DNA from: Campanula takesimana
Taxonomy: Eukaryota; Streptophyta; Magnoliopsida; Asterales; Campanulaceae
Reading direction: 5' to 3'
Length of the DNA: 64,000 nucleotides
NCBI GenBank assembly: GCA_026119855.1
Contig: JAOWBW010000481.1
Location: 186,001-250,000 of the forward strand
Part shown: piece by piece, positions 36,301 through 44,000 of the stretch
How positions within the stretch are numbered: the first letter of the stretch is position 1
How the letters are laid out: each line of letters begins with the position of its first letter
Made by a program: the position numbers and the translations under genes
Notes under the pieces: generated by a model
Databases searched by the model: none
The model's input: only the letters and a program-made list of their open reading frames with translations
What the model was told of the DNA's origin: nothing

Positions 36301-37282
36301 AATAAGTAATTATTAGTGTTTTGCTTTATCATCAATATAGTTTTAGAATATGAGTAATAGATAGAAAAAATATTACCAAAATATATGTATTTTGTATGTA
36401 AGTGAGATTTTTGGTTAGTTTTCTAACCTTCATTAAGATTCAGGGGTAAAGTGGGATAAGTGGGATTTATTTTGAAATTTAGGGTCAGTTTTAAAAATTT
36501 GAATCTAACTTTTCTTTAATTTTTTAACAGTCCAGTTAACTTTTTAACCGCCGTTACAAATCTTAGGGAAATTGAAAATAAAACTATAGTACGCAAGGTA
36601 CATTTACTGAGTTGATAGTACGCAGGTCAAAGTGATGTTGGGGCAATAGTACGCGGGTCCATTTTGTAGTTTACTCATATTACTCCTTCCGTCCCCAAAT
36701 GATCTTCACACTTTTTTCGCTGTTACTATGAAGCATTTTTGAGCAATAATTTGAGGTTGACTCAATTGTACTAATGAAAATTTAAAACTTGTTATTAACA
36801 CTCCATCAACAATACTATCAATAACAACTTTTAGATTTTCATTGGGATAATTAAAATCATTTCTCAAAATTCCTTTGGAAAAAAGTGTGAAGATCATTTT
36901 GGGATTATTTCGTTATAAGCTTGATTATTTTCATTAATATCAGGTGTGATGATAATTTTTCAATCAAAATGCAGGACTATGCCAATGTTCATTGCAGAAC
37001 ATAACTGTAGGCACAGAGAGAACCTGGAAACAAGTACAAGGCAAAGCTGAATGGAAAGTTAGTTTTATAAACGAATGCAACTGTCCACAACAAGGCCTAG
37101 TTGTCAACTGCAATGGTTTTCAAACAACCGAGCCCGTTAACCCGGACTTATTCGTTAAATCCGGTAACACCTGCCTTGTTAACAGAGGCCGTCCGATCCC
37201 TCCTCATTCCTCGCTCACATTCTTCTACGCTTGGGATCCGCCGTTTATCTTCATGCCGCTCAGATCGACAACCCTTTGTTAA
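18107..37282 (+). CDS. TPD1-like: TPD1-like secreted cysteine-rich protein, two exons
   Basis: Exon 1 (18107-18164) encodes a hydrophobic signal peptide, MAAFVHFLLALLLLGLINKG. Exon 2 (36975-37282) encodes about 100 residues with LCQCSLQNITVG, an EWKVSFINECNCPQ-like block, LVVNCNGFQTTEPVNPDLF, TCLVNRGRPI and FYAWDPPF, ending in Cys then TAA. Cysteine spacing, NCNGFQ and the YAWD motif match TPD1 (TAPETUM DETERMINANT1) homologues. TPD1 itself is a secreted ligand of a leucine-rich-repeat receptor kinase in anther cell fate; most paralogues are uncharacterised. The donor AAAG/GTACTG and acceptor ATGCAG/GAC keep phase, giving an 18,810-bp intron filled with transposons. An in-frame ATG at 18050 would add 19 residues, but the 18107 start gives the usual signal peptide. 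The coding sequence is undamaged. Whether so long an intron is spliced efficiently is unknown. Confidence 0.85.
18165..19011. other. Proximal part of the TPD1-like intron
   Basis: AT-rich with a poly-T run of about 25 at 18388-18410. A Stowaway right-end remnant (GAGACGGAGTA) lies near 18802-18813. No coding sequence recognised. Confidence 0.5.
19455..20885 (-). repeat. Copia 3' LTR
   Basis: 1431 bp, differing from the 5' LTR by only scattered substitutions and small indels (for example fewer GGCGCATA units near 20655). It contains many GGCGCA motifs and a TATAAATA on the minus strand at 20279-20286. Confidence 0.93.
20886..20897 (-). promoter_or_regulatory. Polypurine tract of the Copia element
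   Basis: Minus-strand sequence TAGGGGGAGAT directly precedes the 3' LTR start TGTTGGG. It primes plus-strand DNA synthesis in LTR elements. Confidence 0.85.
20898..21398. other. Copia 3' non-coding leader to the PPT
   Basis: AT-rich untranslated sequence between the stop of the extra gene (21399) and the polypurine tract. No open frame or motif recognised. Confidence 0.6.
21399..24758 (-). CDS. Extra spliced ORF of the Copia element (transposon-domain plus coiled coil)
   Basis: Exon 1 (24758-24717) encodes MGPKKATKSTQEEM. Donor ATG/GTATGA and acceptor TTTTTCAG/GAT at 23713 join in phase to exon 2, removing a 1003-bp intron. Exon 2 begins DLSNFRPGETFDLNEL and encodes a globular region of about 200 residues (LAGLLPLFTLEQPFYSP, RYRIRAVVQDVEI). 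I associate this region loosely with the putative plant transposon protein families. A run of eight A at 23103-23110 (minus strand) shifts the frame; the reading then continues through a basic KRRRKRM stretch, acidic and Ala-Pro-rich linkers, and Gln/Leu-rich coiled-coil segments to the stop at 21399. The total is about 780 residues. The position downstream of pol is that of the so-called env-like ORF of SIRE-type elements, but I see no signal peptide or transmembrane segment. The function is unknown. Confidence 0.7.
23714..24716 (-). other. 1003-bp intron in the Copia extra gene, GGCGCA-rich
   Basis: Begins GTATGA and ends TTTTTCAG on the minus strand. The splice is phase 0, and codons on both sides extend the same protein. 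The acceptor-proximal half (about 23750-24140) contains some twenty GGCGCA/TGCGCC motifs at 15-30-bp spacing. Confidence 0.7.
24889..24898 (-). promoter_or_regulatory. TATA box of an internal promoter for the Copia extra gene
   Basis: Minus-strand CTATATATA lies about 130 bp upstream of the ATG at 24758. It is followed by a pyrimidine-rich leader (CTCTCTCTCTTCCAG, CTCTCTCTGCTC) typical of plant core promoters. This suggests the gene is transcribed separately from the LTR. Confidence 0.55.
24900..25711. other. Copia spacer between RNase H and the extra gene
   Basis: No convincing coding sequence. Near 25425-25620 it carries a cluster of GGCGCA/GGCGCGCA motifs like those in the LTRs. It probably holds the 3' end of pol and upstream promoter sequence of the extra gene. 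Confidence 0.6.
25712..27097 (-). CDS. Copia Pol, reverse transcriptase and RNase H part
   Basis: 461 codons without a break. It opens with RNKARLVAQGYRQEEGIDYDETFAPVAR split over the usual RT block, has QMDVKSAFLNG and the catalytic YVDDIIFG box, then a Copia RNase H with VGYSDADYA, DRKSTSGTC and STTEAEYI. It ends MLELN before the stop. RT copies the RNA genome; RNase H removes the template. It is separated from the integrase part only by one in-frame TAG at 27098-27100, where the family normally has Trp. Confidence 0.93.
   Translation of the reverse strand: MFRNKVDENGTITRNKARLVAQGYRQEEGIDYDETFAPVARLEAIRLFLAYATHKNFKLYQMDVKSAFLNGELQEQVYVAQPPGFEDSQFPNHVYKLQKALYGLKQAPRAWYDTLSKFLIEKGFTRGKIDTTLFIAKHNGHKLLVQIYVDDIIFGSTNELLCKRFEKLMKSKFEMSMMGELTFFLGLQIKQMSEGIFINQSKYTKDLIKKFGLENAKSYDTPMATGNKLDKDLKGKRVDQTLYRGMIGSLLYLTASRPDIMFSVCVCARYQSDPREAHLIAVKRIIRYLSGTVNIGLWYTKDSNFKLVGYSDADYAACTIDRKSTSGTCHFLGYRLVSWASKKQASVSVSTTEAEYIVAGSCCCQILWMKQQLVDYDIIEENCPIYCDNTSTIAVSENPVMHSKTKHIDIKYHFLKDHVEKGNIHLEHVGSDYQIADILTKALDAKRFMFLRGEMGMLELN
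27098..28621 (-). CDS. Copia Pol, GAG-pre-integrase and integrase part
   Basis: The zinc-binding pre-integrase region (LWHKRLSHLNFKYL, then CAACQLGKQ) is followed by the integrase core: HIDLFGPV (first Asp), VRSDNGTEF (second Asp) and GVPQQNGVVERKNRT (Glu). All three DDE acidic residues are present. The C-terminal linker is unusually rich in NAP/DAP/HAP tripeptides encoded by repeated TGCGCC. The frame ends at a TAG (27098) where GTKWVFRNK is expected. At its 5' end, a frameshift between 28567 and 28621 separates it from the upstream segment. Confidence 0.9.
   Translation of the reverse strand: MFCSKKCERNSWLWHKRLSHLNFKYLSKLSRNNLVKGLPKVADHHDKKCAACQLGKQPKQSFSSKSNPSTTRCLQLLHIDLFGPVSTASIRRNKYTLVVVDDYSRYTWVEMMITKDDCYDILTTLFRLLQTQKEDDIVSVRSDNGTEFKNNGVARYCEDHGIDHNFSTAGVPQQNGVVERKNRTLIEAGKTMIAEAKLPKYFWEEAINTACFTQNRSLINKLHNKTPYELWCGRTPNIAFFKIFGCKCYILYNGNEHRGKFDAKADEGIFVGYAKHSKAFRVFNRTTLVIVESVHVTFDEHSLLEPHLAPNVADDSVELNDTGAPIYVAPTQDQNLSTQGNPSTSNAPNSMYNAPGESSIAPHSNDAPHDSSHAPISTAASGVNPNFNSEPVQPPNFNDFESGEDVPIEDLQVSTTQPNLPPEIREVRGHPIANIIGDIQVGVRTRRATNFDAYTAFISQIEPKKADEALQDPNWVVAMQEELNQFERCKVWTLVPRPNDHGVIGTK
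28567..28960 (-). pseudogene. Copia protease remnant without active site
   Basis: The minus-strand frame reads RHMTGDESLLEDV, then VTFGDNNKGQVVAYG and LLSISQFCDKGLECHF. These are the C-terminal protease and downstream motifs of Copia polyproteins. The expected WxLDSGCS block just before RHMTGD, which contains the catalytic Asp, is missing in every frame. The gag frame runs directly to a stop at 28934 instead. The damage is therefore a small deletion plus frameshift. Confidence 0.75.
28934..31348 (-). CDS. Copia Gag
   Basis: 804 codons from ATG. The N-terminal capsid region reads YTQVPVFDEDHFDVWKFSI, then LRQTYERYCEIINLC. A CCHC zinc knuckle CFNCRKPGHFAASC lies near residue 325 and a second, CSICDCSGHKAVEC, near residue 770. 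Between them are long acidic and coiled-coil stretches (EISQLKTEKSLLKSELTLLK). Gag packages the RNA and forms the particle. An 800-residue Gag with a second, distant CCHC box is long for Copia and fits SIRE-type elements. Ala-Pro-rich linkers coincide with TGCGCC repeats. Confidence 0.9.
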   Translation of the reverse strand: MANSKPMATANYTQVPVFDEDHFDVWKFSILTHLNSIDERLHDTVVYGPYIPMKANPNPRTNAAQPTVLKPREEWTEEEIRRVANDGKARNILLSTLSTAMKQQVMHCATANELWDAIEEHIEGDTVCKENKKYEVQKRFNNFSQLPGENLRQTYERYCEIINLCISLGMKFTNKDLNVNFLQAFGSRYLHKSSALEDAGTLDVWTLRNLYANLKVYELKLQRISETEGKSKSMAMVAHRETAPAPAPVPAPVQDEKISDPKISTSELLDMDDEDFALFVKKFQKFRKFSRPGSTNKFQGSTSKSPQKFSRSSDSKRKEDLVCFNCRKPGHFAASCPIPKFEYMQKKSSHTPKFTPKFTRHKGMVAEEEAPANEHNTWIETDSNESDEDSDDGLVCLMANDDEVDAYDSDDDFSKDVPDMNALNKPIKKSAGFQEVKKKKGPTISELVEQGFLTPAQNDGGLLFSRCDLGARNKLRKGAYIRPQVEPTAQISKINDEVIAEQEKLFKKAEKVITRFDSMKEALALSCDEISQLKTEKSLLKSELTLLKEQIKSMTPLTVKNTFLTEQNSLLKVQNDELVAQITDLKKITNEWSNSRVTMENIFESQKFSGDKSGLGFSSTSDNFKCDVCAERDSEFTNQQTFEIPKEKHSNSMGKGQEKVKRQTFHYVYPTKQFGKANGKDIATDEPSPSKIILENRRAPSPSAHYSPKSHAPHRRAPPRPMRPLRKSAPKFQKKDFVKASSFDPKKNAIPKKSKEFVKTHVIGGFHHCSICDCSGHKAVECLLRFTPNAKGRKNPKVKTHDWR
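31409..31420 (-). promoter_or_regulatory. Primer-binding site, initiator Met-tRNA
   Basis: Minus-strand TGGTATCAGAGC lies two bases after the 5' LTR and is complementary to the 3' end of initiator methionine tRNA, the usual Copia primer. Confidence 0.92.
31423..32859 (-). repeat. Copia 5' LTR
   Basis: 1437 bp, nearly identical to 19455-20885. It ends in CCAACA next to the duplication AATTT. It contains GGCGCA motifs clustered at 32495-32645, including four in tandem near 32618-32645. Confidence 0.93.
32245..32252 (-). promoter_or_regulatory. TATA box in the Copia 5' LTR
   Basis: TATAAATA on the minus strand, with flanking ACTATAAATACCCC. It is placed in the LTR as expected for the U3 promoter; the transcript would start roughly 30 bp downstream. 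Confidence 0.55.
33276..33327. repeat. TA dinucleotide microsatellite
   Basis: About 26 uninterrupted TA units inside the Mutator-like element. Confidence 0.95.
33640..34345 (-). pseudogene. Captured fragment of a plasmodesmata-located (DUF26) protein gene
   Basis: On the minus strand the pieces read LIYKGCADQNFQDP, then (after a frameshift near 34195) GLYQCRGDLSNSDCNKCV. A third piece, YQSVYVFGQCEGDLSNGDC, belongs to the second domain. The C-X8-C-X2-C cysteine pattern occurs in both, so parts of two DUF26 (Gnk2-like) domains are present, as in PDLPs. PDLPs are membrane proteins that regulate plasmodesmata. The signal peptide, most of the end of the first domain and the transmembrane segment are missing, and frames are broken. 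It lies between the TIRs of the Mutator-like element and on the strand opposite to the TPD1-like gene. I infer transposon capture. Confidence 0.8.
34722..34948. mobile_element. Stowaway MITE
   Basis: CTCCCTCCGTTCCGGGTAA and TTTACCGGGAACGGAGGGAG form the inverted ends; TA flanks. It contains two copies of GGAATGCTCAAAATGGCAAA in tandem. In the TPD1-like intron. Confidence 0.8.
35102..36676. mobile_element. Second Mutator-like element (non-autonomous)
   Basis: Perfect outer ends GAGTAAACTACAAAATGGAC and their complement begin TIRs of about 200 bp (35102-35312 and 36466-36676). They are flanked by a 10-bp duplication ATATTACTCC (35092-35101, 36677-36686). The interior has GC-richer sequence (35800-36180) with an open frame of 147 codons that resembles no family I know, so any captured gene is unidentified. 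The right-hand copy of the duplication includes the first bases of the Stowaway at 36683, so this element landed in that Stowaway. Confidence 0.88.
36683..36907. mobile_element. Stowaway MITE disrupted at its left edge
   Basis: Left CTCCTTCCGTCCCCAAATGA and right TCATTTTGGGATTATT are partly inverted. The left terminus overlaps the target duplication of the Mutator-like element at 35102-36676. Confidence 0.6.
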
Positions 37283-38467
37283 CTAGAACAAAGTCATGAT
37301 GATATGGATTTTGTTATGGAATTTTGTTTGGTGAAGTTTTTATTATTTGTTATGAACTTTATTATTGATCAAGTTGAGGAGATTTATGCTTGTTTAGGAG
37401 CATTTCTTGCTATGAACTATTCATTTTAGTGTTTACCATCTTACTCATTTTTCATTGCAATTTTAAAATTGCACAGGACACCTATTATTTATTTTTTTCG
37501 AAATGTTCTCCCGCCCTTTTAAATATAGGTCATTTTAAATTCTTCATTTTGATTTTAAAAAATAAAGGTCAATGAAAGTGACACAAAATAAAGTCACAAA
37601 ATGAGTTGATGATATTTTATTAGTTTCATTAATAGTGGACTCGCTACACTTTAATTAAAACCACAAATGAAATCATTACACCTAAAATTTTGTGGCAAAA
37701 ATTTGTTACTATATTGTGTCCCTGGTATTACTAAAAAATATAAGTCCTTTTAACTACATTCTCTTTTATCTATAATCAAACTAACTACACCCTCTGTCCC
37801 AGAGTATATGTTCACCTTTCCTTATCAGTCTGTCCGGAATATATAACCACTTCCAAAAATGCCAAATAATTTTTACCATTGCTCCCACTCATTCTCTCTC
37901 CTAGTTTACTTTTATACTCAAAATACCAAACAACTTACTATTTTCTCTCACTCATTCTCTCTCATACTTTACTTTTATACTCACACCACTTCTCTATCTT
38001 ACTTTACTTTTATACTCACATGAGTACTTTATTCTTTGAACACAAAATATTGCAATTTTCAACCCGGACAGTTTTAGGCCAGTAATATTTGGAATGCCAT
38101 CCAGGTCCAAGTTCTGAGTAAGATACTGTGAATCTTTCATAAATTTCCTATCAAAATTAGTGGAATATGCCAAATCCATCAATATCTTCTTAGATTATTA
38201 GTATTTATTTCTTTCATTAATTGAGATTACTGATTGTACTCCATCACATAATGAATAATGAGTAAGTATTGTGAAAAACGTGTTTTTCAAAGACGCTGAC
38301 CTTATTCTTAGAAACAAGCGGTGGCATTTTCGTAAATACTGGCAAGTATCGTAAATTTCCAGTGTTAATATTACAAAAAGCCAATGATTTCAAACAACTT
38401 TTATAAACATGAAACTTACACTTTTCTTAAGTGCCAGTGGTAGTGTTTAAAAGTGCTAGTCATTACA
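37283..38467. other. TPD1-like 3' flank
   Basis: AT-rich. It holds a MITE-like segment with a CACCCTCTGTCCCAGAGTAT left part (about 37787-38085) ending near AACCCGGACAG. No further gene is recognised. Confidence 0.5.
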
Positions 38468-38472
38468 CTGAC

Positions 38473-40972
38473 TGTAACACCCATCCTATTTCTTGTTAAA
38501 TATTTGAACTTGCATATTATGTGTTAGTTTTACTTGGGTTAAATTTTTTAACTGCTTTAAATAGTTAAGGTGGTTAAATGTCTAGTTTGACTTTTGGGTC
38601 ATTTGTGAAAATTGGACTTTAGGGGCCTTTTTGTTAAAAGTGAAACTTGAGGGGCCTAAGTGCAATTCTTTGAAAGTTTAAGTATATCATTTGGGTTTGC
38701 CTTCTTCTCTGAGGCAAAATTTCCCAAATCATTACGTACACTCCCTCTGTTCTAAAAAGCTAGGTTAGGATTTCACCCTAATCTCGACTCCTCGAGCTTA
38801 ATTATCCCTCCGTTCTCGATTCTGATTCCGGATTAATATTCGTGGTGTTGAATAGAGCGTTCCAGGCCGAACAGAAATAAGTTTGGGTCAACTTGAATTT
38901 TGACTAGGTAAGTTATTAGCTCCCCCTTACTTGTAATAACATGCATAAATGTTATTCTCGATACTTGTGAATGTTAATTTTGTGTTTGGGATGATTTTTG
39001 TGGTACTTGTAATTGTGGGACAAGGGGAGTATATCTTACTGGGTAAAAATGGTAAAAGAACTTGAAATAAGTTGTTATGCACTTTGATGGGTTGTTAAAA
39101 TTGTTAGTAATGCTACTCCTACGCTTGGGACGGACAATTCTAAGCCTGGGAAAGAATTTGAGAATTGCTGAAAAATGGACCAGGCGCCCGCCCGGTTATA
39201 GACCAGGCGCCCGCCCTTTTCAACAGAAAGTTATGGGTTTTAGGAAATTTGGATGAGCGCCCGCCCGGTCCACCTCGAGCGCCCGCCCGGTCCCCTGTTC
39301 CAAGTAAAGTGTTTTAAACCTAAACCAAATTGAAAGCTTATCCCTCCTAAGGCATATAGCCTTAGTATAAGATATCCTAGCAAGTATAATTGTACCTTTT
39401 GAGGGCATTAGAACTTAGTCTTGAACATTAATACTTATAGAACTCAAATGAGAACATAAGTATAAGAGTAGTATCTCTTCTTTATGTCTTGAAAGTGCTA
39501 TGAACAAGCACTAATGTGTTATACTTGTTGTGAATCCAATGATTGTGCATCTTAGGGGCATTAGCATAAGGTCTTAGACTTGAATATCCTAGGAATAGGA
39601 TTGGGATTTTGTAAGAGTAAATGTATAACTCTTATTGGACATGCTTGAATGTCCAAAGATTGGAATTATAACTTGAAGTATAAGACATTTAAAATCTTGT
39701 ACATGACTTGAACATCCATAGAAATGGATGAGGACTTGAATATAAGATAATAAAATCTTGTACTTGACTTGACACCAATACATATGTATGGTAGTGAACT
39801 TGAAAGTGCTATGAACAAGCACTAACGTGTATGAGACATGTTCTTGTTGTGTATGTGCAAACATTGCATATAATTGCTTGATAACAAGGTGACTTCTTGA
39901 TTACTTGAAGCATGTTCCTTGTTGAGCTAGTCCACTACTTTTGGATTAGTTCTTCTCCCGCAGTTCAAGTAAATATCTACTTGTACATTCTTGTGTGAGT
40001 CCAGCTGGTTCTCCTTGCTTGTTCGAAAATGTATAGGTTCACACTTGTCGCGAGAGCTGGGGTTTAAGTGACAATCGGGTCCCTATGTATTTCCGCCTGA
40101 CCCCTTACTACCGGCCATAGTAAGGGCATAGCTTCCTTAGTTGGAGCAATAAGCCTGACTTAAGTGAATGCTAAACTCCTGTCTTGAACACCTCGTGAAT
40201 AATCATGAGTACTGATATTGGGAATGACACTGGTTACCGGGTCTTCTGATACATACTGAATAATCAGTTCTTGTTATTGATCGTGATTGTCAAAGTAATA
40301 CAAGCTACGACAACAATGGTATTCTTGGGAGGAATAAGGAAGGAAGCAATATCCTTATAACTTGCTTGATTAGCTTTATGTGCTACTTGATGAGTGGATT
40401 ATCCTCTCATATACTTGTTACTTGATGATACTTAATATATGATTACTTGAGTATCTACTTGAATTGCATGATAACATGTCATGTAGTTGCATCTAATAGC
40501 TTACTGAGATTTATCTCACCATTTATTTGTTTCCCCCCCCCAGGAAAGGAAGGATAGTGCGCAGTGAGGCTCGACATAGTTGGGAGCTTACTTCACAGGT
40601 CGTGATTGTTTTGGGGCTTGTGTCCTTTTACGCTTGGTGAGGACGATGTATTATGGGTTTTGTAACTCCTTATTTTGGGGTAGACAGTCTTGTTCAGTTC
40701 TTGTTGTCACTAGACATCTTGTATATTACTCTTGATGCCAGCTTATGTGCTAGACATGTTTCCGCTGTGTATGTATTAAGTTTGGTTTTAAATTTTCTTG
40801 TCTAGAACTCGTGTTGTGAGCTAGTATAGCTCCTTACTCTAGAGTATATATATCATGTCAGTTTGTTAAACAAATGTCATTAAGTTTCTTGTTAAGTTTC
40901 TTGTTCCTCGTTAGGAACTCCCATCCAGGTTCGAGGTTCTATTAGGGGATCCCGGGACCTGGGGGCGTGTCA
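38473..40972 (+). repeat. Tekay 5' LTR
   Basis: 2500 bp, nearly identical to 45558-48053. It includes four GCGCCCGCC motifs at 39183-39295, a C-run near 40531 and a TATATATA box candidate at 40846-40854. Confidence 0.93.
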
Positions 40973-40975
40973 GGT

Positions 40976-40987
40976 TGGTATCAGAGC
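40976..40987 (+). promoter_or_regulatory. Primer-binding site, initiator Met-tRNA
   Basis: TGGTATCAGAGC lies three bases after the 5' LTR, complementary to initiator methionine tRNA. Confidence 0.92.
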
Positions 40988-41058
40988 TACCCTGGTTTAG
41001 CTATCCTGTTTAGCTACCTTGGTTTGCTCTAAGTCTGGATAGGGTCTATGGCCTAGGT

Positions 41059-44000
41059 ATGGGTGAGTCTTGGGGTGTTATTAATAACGCTGAGTGTTTA
41101 TCTACAGGTACAATGAGTTTTGAAGGTACAAGTGGTAGTAATCAGCTGAGATCTATAACTCGTCAAGAAGAAATGGTTGATAATGTTGACTGGGATTATC
41201 CTAATCGTCTTACAAGGTTCTTGAAGCTGAAACCTCGTAGTTTTGACGGAGAATTTGATGCTAAAAAGGCAGAGGAGTGGATTGAAAGCATTGAGAAGAT
41301 CTTTACAGCCTTGAGATGTGCAGATGGTGATAAGGTAACCTTTGCAACCTTTAAACTTGAGAAAGCCGCTGAACATTGGTGGCAAGTGTTGAGTAAAAGC
41401 TGGGAACTGGAAGGTGTACCTCAGACATGGGAGAATTTTCTTAAAGCTTTTAAGTCACAGTTTATTCCAACAGTAGTCCAAGACAGAAAGGAAATGGAAT
41501 TTCTTAATCTGGAGCAGGGAAGTCTGACCGTGGGGCAATACTCAACCAAGTTCACAGAATTGGCGAGGTATTGTGATCACTTAGTTCCAAACGAAGCCAA
41601 GAAGGCACAGAGGTTTGTTAAAGGGTTGAGGACTGAGTATAGGAAGCAACTTCTTTCTCTACAGCTCACTAGCTATCATCAAGCAGTGGAGAAGGCTTAT
41701 ACTATTGAAAATGATATCGAAGAACACAAGGTGAAGTTGGGAACAACCATGACTGGTCGTGTATCAGAGAAAACTCAGGGATCTGGTTCTAGAGGTGGTA
41801 AATCTGGCCGCCAAGATCGTCAATTCCGACAGCCAACTGAAAGTAAAGGTAGTGTATCAACTGGTTCGAGGACAACAGTCCAAGGTCCCAGGAGAGTATG
41901 TGGCTTTTGTTCGAAAGAAGGCCATTCTGAAGACAAATGTTGGCTAAAGCAAGGAAAGTGTATAGTGTGTGGTGAAGCGGGGCACTTTGCTAGAAATTGT
42001 TCTAAAAGTAGAGGAAATCAAGTTGGGGGTACAAGTCAACCAGCCTCAGGTTCCAAGAGAGATAGTGGGGGTCGACCAAAAGTTCAGGGTCGAGTGTTTG
42101 CTTTAGATCAGCAGGGTGTAGCTGAGTCTTCTGCGGTCATAGGAGGTATTATATTACTTTCTAGTACGAGAGCGCGAGTCTTGATAGATCCAGGCTCATC
42201 TCATTCTTATGTGGCATCTCATTTTGTGTCGCATTTGCATGTTCTTCCTGATTCTATGCCTTATGTGCTAGAAGTATCTTCCCCTATGGGAGATTGCATG
42301 TTTACTTCTGAGATTTACAAGAAATGTGAGGTTCTTGTGGGTGATCATGCCCTTCTTGCTGACCTAGTCGTGTTACCTATAAGGGACTTTGACGTGATTC
42401 TTGGCATGGATTGGCTATATGTGCATCATGCATCTGTTGATTGTTATAGAAAAGTAGTAACTTTTTCTATTCCTGGTTTGCCTGATTTTACCTTTGAAGG
42501 TGATAGGCCTTTATGTGCTATACATGTTATTTCTGCTTTAAAAGCTAGAAAACTTTTATCTCGTGGTTGTGCCGGGTATCTCGCATGTGTGCTTGATCAG
42601 AGTTTGTCTGTTCCCAAGATGGAGGATATTCCTGTTGTGTCTGAATTTTCAGATGTGTTTTCTTCTGAGTATAGCATGCCACCTGATCGAGAGCTTGAGT
42701 TCTGTATTGAGTTATTACCAGGTACAGTACCAATCTCTAAAGCACCTTATAGAATGGCTCCAGCTGAGTTGAGAGAATTAAAAACACAGCTTGAGGAATT
42801 GCTTGAAAGGGGTTTCATCAGACCTAGTGTATCACCATGGGGTGCACCAGTGTTATTTGTCAGAAAGAAAGATGGGACTCTGCGATTGTGTATTGATTAC
42901 AGAGATCTTAATCAGGTAACTATCAAGAACAAATATCCGTTACCTCATATTGATGACTTGTTTGATCAGCTTCAGGGTTCAGTAGTGTATTCGAAGCTTG
43001 ACTTGAGAAGTGGTTATCATCAGTTGAAAATCAGATCTGAGGATATACCAAAGACAGCTTTCCGTACCAGGTATGGGCATTATGAATTTATTGTTATGCC
43101 ATTCGGTTTGACAAATGCTCCAGCTGTATTTATGGATTTGATGAACCGTATATTCAAGCCATATCTTGATTGCTTCGTGGTGGTATTCATTGATGACATT
43201 CTTGTGTATTCTAAGTCACGGGCTGAGCATGAACAACATCTCAGAGTGGTATTGCAAGTTCTTCGTGAGAAACAATTATTTGCAAAATTTAGCAAATGTG
43301 CTTTCTGGTTAGAAGAGGTTTCATTCTTGGGGCATGTTGTGTCTGCTACTGGTATTGCAGTAGATCCTTCCAAAGTTGAAGCAGTTGTGAACTGGAAGAG
43401 GCCAACTACAGTGACTGAGATCCGTAGTTTCTTAGGCTTGGCTAGTTATTATCGGAGGTTCATTGAGGGATTCTCCAAGATTGCTACTCCATTGACTAAT
43501 ATGACTCGAAAAACTATTTCTTTTGAGTGGAATGACAAATGTGAAGCAAGTTTTCAGGAGTTGAAAAGGCGTTTGACTACAGCTCCAGTCTTGGCTTTGC
43601 CTAATGGTTCTGAGCATTTCATGGTTTATACTGATGCTTCCAAAGAAGGATTGGGTTGTGTTCTGATGCAAGATGGTAAGGTAATAGCTTATGCTTCTCG
43701 AAAATTATCTCCTTATGAAAAGAATTATCCTACTCATGATTTAGAGTTGGCTGCGATTATTTTTGCTTTGCATAAATGGAGGCATTACTTGTATGGAACC
43801 AAATTTGAGGTTTTCACAGATCATAAAAGCTTGAAGTACTTGTTTTCTCAGAAAGAGCTTAATATGAGACAACGTAGATGGATGGAAAAATTGAAGGATC
43901 ATGATTGTACTATCCTTTATCATCCAGGAAAGGCCAATGTTGTGGCAGATGCACTGAGCAGAAAGACTTATATTTCTTGCCTGATGATTCGTGAATGGAA

